A stretch of 64,000 nt of DNA from Sphingobium yanoikuyae (lineage in GTDB: Bacteria > Pseudomonadota > Alphaproteobacteria > Sphingomonadales > Sphingomonadaceae), in NCBI RefSeq assembly GCF_013001025.1, contig NZ_CP053021.1, positions 2,187,501 to 2,251,500 of the forward strand, given 5' to 3'. Below are positions 60,588-64,000 of the stretch, in pieces (within the stretch, counting starts at the first letter, position 1; every line of letters begins with the position of its first letter). The notes beneath the pieces were generated by a model. That model saw only the letters and a program-made list of their open reading frames with translations. It was not told where the DNA came from and did no database searches. Position numbers and translations under genes: made by a program.

Positions 60588-63352
60588 TGAGCATCTACCT
60601 GGATTATCTGGCCGAAATCGACAGCAGGAAAGTCCAGGGGCTCGCACCCAAGCCGATCGACGACGGCGCCCTCGTCGCCGAACTCATCACCCTGATCCAG
60701 GATGCCGGCAGCGAACATCGCGCCGATGCGCTCAAATTCTTCATCTATAACACCCTGCCCGGCACCACCAGCGCCGCCGGCGTGAAGGCCGACTTCCTCA
60801 AGAAGATCGTGCTGGGCGACGTCACCGTCGCGGAAATCACCTCCGCTTTCGCGCTGGAACTGCTCAGCCACATGAAGGGCGGCCCCTCGATCGCCGTGCT
60901 GCTCGACATCGCGCTCGGCGATGACGCCGCGCTGGCGGTTCAGGCGGGCGACGTCCTGAAAACCCAGGTCTTCCTCTACGACGCCGACATGTTCCGCCTG
61001 CGCGACGCCTTCGCCGCCGGCAATGCCGTCGCCAAGGACGTGCTGGAAAGCTATGCCAAGGCCGAATTCTTCACCAAGCTTCCCGAGGTCGAGGACGAGA
61101 TCAAGGTCGTGACCTTCATCGCCGGCGAAGGCGATATCTCGACCGACCTTCTCTCGCCGGGCAACCAGGCGCACTCGCGTTCGGACCGCGAACTGCACGG
61201 CCTGTGCATGATCTCGCCCGAAGCGCAGCAGGAAATCGTTGCCCTGAAGGCCCAGCATCCCGACGCGCGCGTCATGCTGATCGCCGAAAAGGGCACGATG
61301 GGCGTCGGCTCCTCGCGCATGTCGGGCGTCAACAATGTGGCGCTGTGGGCCGGCAAGCAGCAGAGCCCCTATGTCCCCTTCGTCAACTATGCGCCCGTGG
61401 TCGCCGGCACCAACGGCATCTCGCCGATCTTCGCGACCACCGTGGACGTGACCGGCGGCATCGGCCTCAACCTCAAGAACTGGGTCAAGAAGACCGATGG
61501 CGAGGGCAAGGCGATCATCAACAATGACGGCAATCCGGTGCTGGAGGAGGCCTTCTCGGTCGCGACCGGCACGGTGCTGAAGATCGACGTCAAGAACAAG
61601 AAGCTGACCGACGAGGCCGGCAAGGAACTGGTCGACGTCGCCGCCGCCTTCACGCCCCAGAAGATGGAATTCATGAAGGCGGGCAGCAGCTACGCCATCG
61701 TCTTCGGCAAGAAGCTCCAGACCTTCGCCGCCGAAACGCTGGGCATCGAAGCACCCAAGGTGTTCGCGCCGAACAAGGAAATCACGGTCGACGACCAGGG
61801 CCTGACCGCCGTGGAGAAGATCTTCAACCGCAACGCCGTGGGCGTGACGCCGGGCAAGGTGCTGCATGCCGGTTCGGACGTGCGCGTGAAGGTCAACATC
61901 GTCGGCTCGCAGGACACCACCGGCCTCATGACCGCGCAGGAACTGGAGGCGATGGCCGCCACCGTCATCTCGCCGCTGGTCGATGGCGCCTATCAGTCGG
62001 GCTGCCACACCGCGTCGGTGTGGGACAAGAAGGCCCAGGCCAACATTCCCAAGCTCATGAGCTTCATGAACAATTTCGGCCTGATCACCGCGCGCGACCC
62101 CAAGGGCGTCTATCACGCGATGACCGACGTCATCCACAAGGTGCTGAACGACATCACGGTGGACGACTGGGCGATCATCATCGGCGGCGACAGCCACACC
62201 CGCATGTCGAAGGGCGTCGCCTTCGGCGCGGACTCGGGCACGGTTGCGCTGGCGCTGGCCACCGGTGAAGCCACCATGCCGATCCCGCAGTCGGTCAAGG
62301 TCACCTTCAAGGGCCAGATGGCGCCCTATATGGACTTCCGCGACGTCGTCCACGCCACCCAGGCGCAGATGCTCCACCAGTTCGCTGGCGAGAATGTGTT
62401 CCAGGGCCGCATCATCGAAGTCCATATCGGCACGCTGCTGGCCGACCAGGCCTTCACCTTCACCGACTGGACCGCCGAGATGAAGGCGAAGGCGTCGATC
62501 TGCATCTCGCAGGACGAAACGCTGATCGAGTCGCTGGAAATCGCCAAGTCGCGCATCCAGATCATGATCGACAAGGGCATGGAAAATGCCGCCGGCACGC
62601 TCAAGGGCCTGATCGCCCTCGCCGACAAGCGCATCGCCGAGATCCGCTCGGGCGAGAAGCCCGCTTTGTCGCCCGACGCCAACGCCAAATATTATGCCGA
62701 AGTCGTCGTCGACCTCGACCAGATCGACGAACCGATGATCGCCGACCCGGACGTCAACAATGCCGACGTGTCGAAGCGCTACACCCATGACACCATCCGC
62801 CCGGTTTCCTATTATGGCGGCACCAAGAAGGTGGATCTGGGCTTCATCGGATCGTGCATGGTCCACAAGGGCGACATGAAGATCCTGGCCCAGATGTTGA
62901 AGAATATCGAAGCCGCCGAGGGCAAGGTCGAGTTCAAGGCGCCGCTGGTCGTCGCCCCGCCGACCTACAATATCGTCGACGAGTTGAAGGCCGAAGGCGA
63001 CTGGGACGTGCTCAAGAAGTACGCCGGCTTCGAGTTCGACGACAGCCACCCCAAGAACGCTGCCCGCACCGAATATGAGAACACGCTCTATCTGGAGCGT
63101 CCGGGCTGCAACCTGTGCATGGGCAACCAGGAAAAGGCCGCGAAGGGCGACACCGTCCTCGCCACCTCGACCCGCCTGTTCCAGGGCCGCGTGGTGGAAG
63201 ACACGGCCGAGAAGAAGGGCGAGTCCCTCCTCGCCTCGACCCCGCTGGTCGTGCTCTCGACCATCCTGGGCCGCACGCCCAACATGGACGAATATAAGAA
63301 GGCCGTGGTCGGCATCGACCTCACCAAGTTCGCACCGCCCAAGGCGGCCTGA
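60587..63352 (+). CDS. acnB: Bifunctional aconitate hydratase 2 / 2-methylisocitrate dehydratase
   Basis: A 921-residue AcnB, the usual length, converting citrate to isocitrate through a [4Fe-4S] centre. The N-terminal HEAT-like domain opens YLDYLAEIDSRKVQGLAPKPID. Core motifs include GTMGVGSSRMSGVNNV, IIIGGDSHTRMSKGVAFG and the cluster cysteines in FIGSCMVHKGD and RPGCNLCMGNQ. AcnB proteins can also bind mRNA when iron is low. ATG 60587 has only a weak ribosome site. A Fur-like box for the neighbouring receptor makes iron a common theme. Confidence 0.96.
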   Translation: MSIYLDYLAEIDSRKVQGLAPKPIDDGALVAELITLIQDAGSEHRADALKFFIYNTLPGTTSAAGVKADFLKKIVLGDVTVAEITSAFALELLSHMKGGPSIAVLLDIALGDDAALAVQAGDVLKTQVFLYDADMFRLRDAFAAGNAVAKDVLESYAKAEFFTKLPEVEDEIKVVTFIAGEGDISTDLLSPGNQAHSRSDRELHGLCMISPEAQQEIVALKAQHPDARVMLIAEKGTMGVGSSRMSGVNNVALWAGKQQSPYVPFVNYAPVVAGTNGISPIFATTVDVTGGIGLNLKNWVKKTDGEGKAIINNDGNPVLEEAFSVATGTVLKIDVKNKKLTDEAGKELVDVAAAFTPQKMEFMKAGSSYAIVFGKKLQTFAAETLGIEAPKVFAPNKEITVDDQGLTAVEKIFNRNAVGVTPGKVLHAGSDVRVKVNIVGSQDTTGLMTAQELEAMAATVISPLVDGAYQSGCHTASVWDKKAQANIPKLMSFMNNFGLITARDPKGVYHAMTDVIHKVLNDITVDDWAIIIGGDSHTRMSKGVAFGADSGTVALALATGEATMPIPQSVKVTFKGQMAPYMDFRDVVHATQAQMLHQFAGENVFQGRIIEVHIGTLLADQAFTFTDWTAEMKAKASICISQDETLIESLEIAKSRIQIMIDKGMENAAGTLKGLIALADKRIAEIRSGEKPALSPDANAKYYAEVVVDLDQIDEPMIADPDVNNADVSKRYTHDTIRPVSYYGGTKKVDLGFIGSCMVHKGDMKILAQMLKNIEAAEGKVEFKAPLVVAPPTYNIVDELKAEGDWDVLKKYAGFEFDDSHPKNAARTEYENTLYLERPGCNLCMGNQEKAAKGDTVLATSTRLFQGRVVEDTAEKKGESLLASTPLVVLSTILGRTPNMDEYKKAVVGIDLTKFAPPKAA

Positions 63353-63360
63353 TCAAGACC

Positions 63361-63445
63361 GCCGCCCGATCGCAGGATCGGGCGGCGGCATCAGGACAGC
63401 GATTATCAGGAGCGGCGCGGGACAGTATCCCGCGCCGCTTTTTTT
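63361..63445 (+). terminator. Two hairpins ending in a T tract after acnB
   Basis: A perfect 11-bp stem GCCGCCCGATC/GATCGGGCGGC (63361-63387) is followed by a second stem AGCGGCGCGGGA/TCCCGCGCCGCT (63411-63439) and seven T. The second is a standard terminator and may also serve the convergent sulfatase. Confidence 0.92.
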
Positions 63446-63451
63446 CATGGT

Positions 63452-64000
63452 TCAGCTCGCGCCGCCCGCCGCATCGCCCATCGCGTTGATCGCGTCGTCA
63501 ATGGTGAAGGTGTTGGGCTTCTGGATCGGCGGGAATTCCTTGAAGGTGTCGGCAAATTGGGCCGCCCCCGCCTGCGCGCCATAGAGCAGGAAGGTGTTCT
63601 TCAACACCCAGTCATAATAGGTGTTGGATGTGATGTCGGCGAACTCATAGGGATCGATCCGCAGGTTGAAGAGCTTGGGAATGCGCAGCCGGGTGAACGG
63701 CTCGCCCCAGACCTTCATCGTGCCGGCGCAGCGCTGCTCCAGGAACACGCATTTCCAATTGTCGTAGCGCATGGCCAGGATGTCGCCATCGTCGCTGATG
63801 TAGAAGAAGGCGTTGCGCGGGCTCTTCTCCTCCTTGCCGGTGATGTGTCCGACCAGGCTGACGCCGTCGATATGGTTCTTGTAGGTCCGGCCGATCGCCT
63901 TGTAGCCCTTCTTCACCTTCTCGACGATGTCGGGCTCGCCCGCCATTTCCAGGAAGGTCGGCAGCCAGTCATGATGCTGGACGATGCCGTTGGAAACTGA
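63452..64000 (-). CDS. Arylsulfatase, C-terminal part (5' end outside window)
   Basis: About 182 C-terminal residues of a type I sulfatase. Recognisable are SNGIVQHHDWLPTFLEMAGEP, HIDGVSLVGHITGKEEKSPR, FFYISDDGDILAMRYDNWK and PKLFNLRIDPYEFADI, the conserved tail of arylsulfatases. The active-site C/S-x-P-x-R motif would be upstream, outside the window. If it is a Cys-type enzyme, the formylglycine-generating enzyme at 34908 would activate it. It converges with acnB. Confidence 0.92.
   Translation of the reverse strand, partial: SVSNGIVQHHDWLPTFLEMAGEPDIVEKVKKGYKAIGRTYKNHIDGVSLVGHITGKEEKSPRNAFFYISDDGDILAMRYDNWKCVFLEQRCAGTMKVWGEPFTRLRIPKLFNLRIDPYEFADITSNTYYDWVLKNTFLLYGAQAGAAQFADTFKEFPPIQKPNTFTIDDAINAMGDAAGGAS

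Noticed and set aside
60494..63049. An 851-codon frame opposite acnB
   Set aside because: Same artefact; acnB is complete with its iron-sulfur cysteines on the other strand.

Overview
The window looks like chromosome of a high-G+C alphaproteobacterium of the order Sphingomonadales, most like Sphingobium or Sphingomonas. The basis is protein character and gene order seen by eye: split b/b' ATP synthase genes, a SapC-family protein, three large TonB-dependent receptors, a ydbH-ynbE-ydbL operon and a full type II secretion operon. No database search was run, so the genus is an inference.

Layout. 1-16.1 kb is mostly housekeeping: uvrC (cut by the window edge), a zinc alcohol dehydrogenase, a GNAT acetyltransferase, the F0 half of ATP synthase (atpZ/I-B-E-b'-b), the YdbH/YnbE/YdbL envelope lipid-transport operon, radC, a VOC protein, a DEAD-box helicase, an FAD-linked oxidase and sapC. 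A tRNA-Glu(CTC) gene at 16142-16216 marks a junction. The next ~7.2 kb (16217-23385) looks like an inserted island: 11 bases of the tRNA 3' end are repeated at 23375-23385. The island carries an intact cobalamin riboswitch driving a four-gene operon (TonB receptor, DUF3649, PepSY membrane protein, DUF3325-like). It also carries a decayed fecR/TonB-receptor pair and an IS5-family element with a broken transposase. No integrase is visible.

23.4-29.4 kb holds an L,D-transpeptidase, an NTF2-like protein and a run of surface-glycan genes (glycerophosphotransferase-like, GT4 glycosyltransferase, sulfotransferase). The run ends in an OmpR-type response regulator whose phospho-acceptor Asp is replaced by Glu. 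29.4-40.6 kb contains a TonB receptor behind an AT-rich palindromic leader, a His-rich secreted protein coupled to a DUF2092 protein, a YidH-like protein, a formylglycine-generating enzyme, an outer-membrane barrel, a NarX/NarL-type histidine kinase and regulator, and a second outer-membrane protein. 40.6-44.6 kb is the ybbP-ybbA / arylesterase divergent pair.

44.8-57.0 kb is a complete type II secretion operon, gspC-D-E-F-G-H-I-J-K-L-M-N-O, read on the minus strand with mostly 4-base stop/start overlaps and a possible Pho box in front of gspC. Its gspH-gspI junction has been invaded by palindromic repeats and by degenerate copies of the DNA that encodes the prepilin cleavage site. The window ends with a 2OG-Fe(II) oxygenase, a TonB receptor with a Fur-like palindrome, acnB with a coupled upstream ORF, and the 3' part of an arylsulfatase.

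Themes: envelope traffic (T2SS, TonB receptors, YdbH bridge, L,D-transpeptidase) and sulfate-ester chemistry (sulfotransferase, formylglycine-generating enzyme, sulfatase). The most unusual locus is the riboswitch-controlled receptor plus PepSY-protein cassette in the tRNA-linked island.
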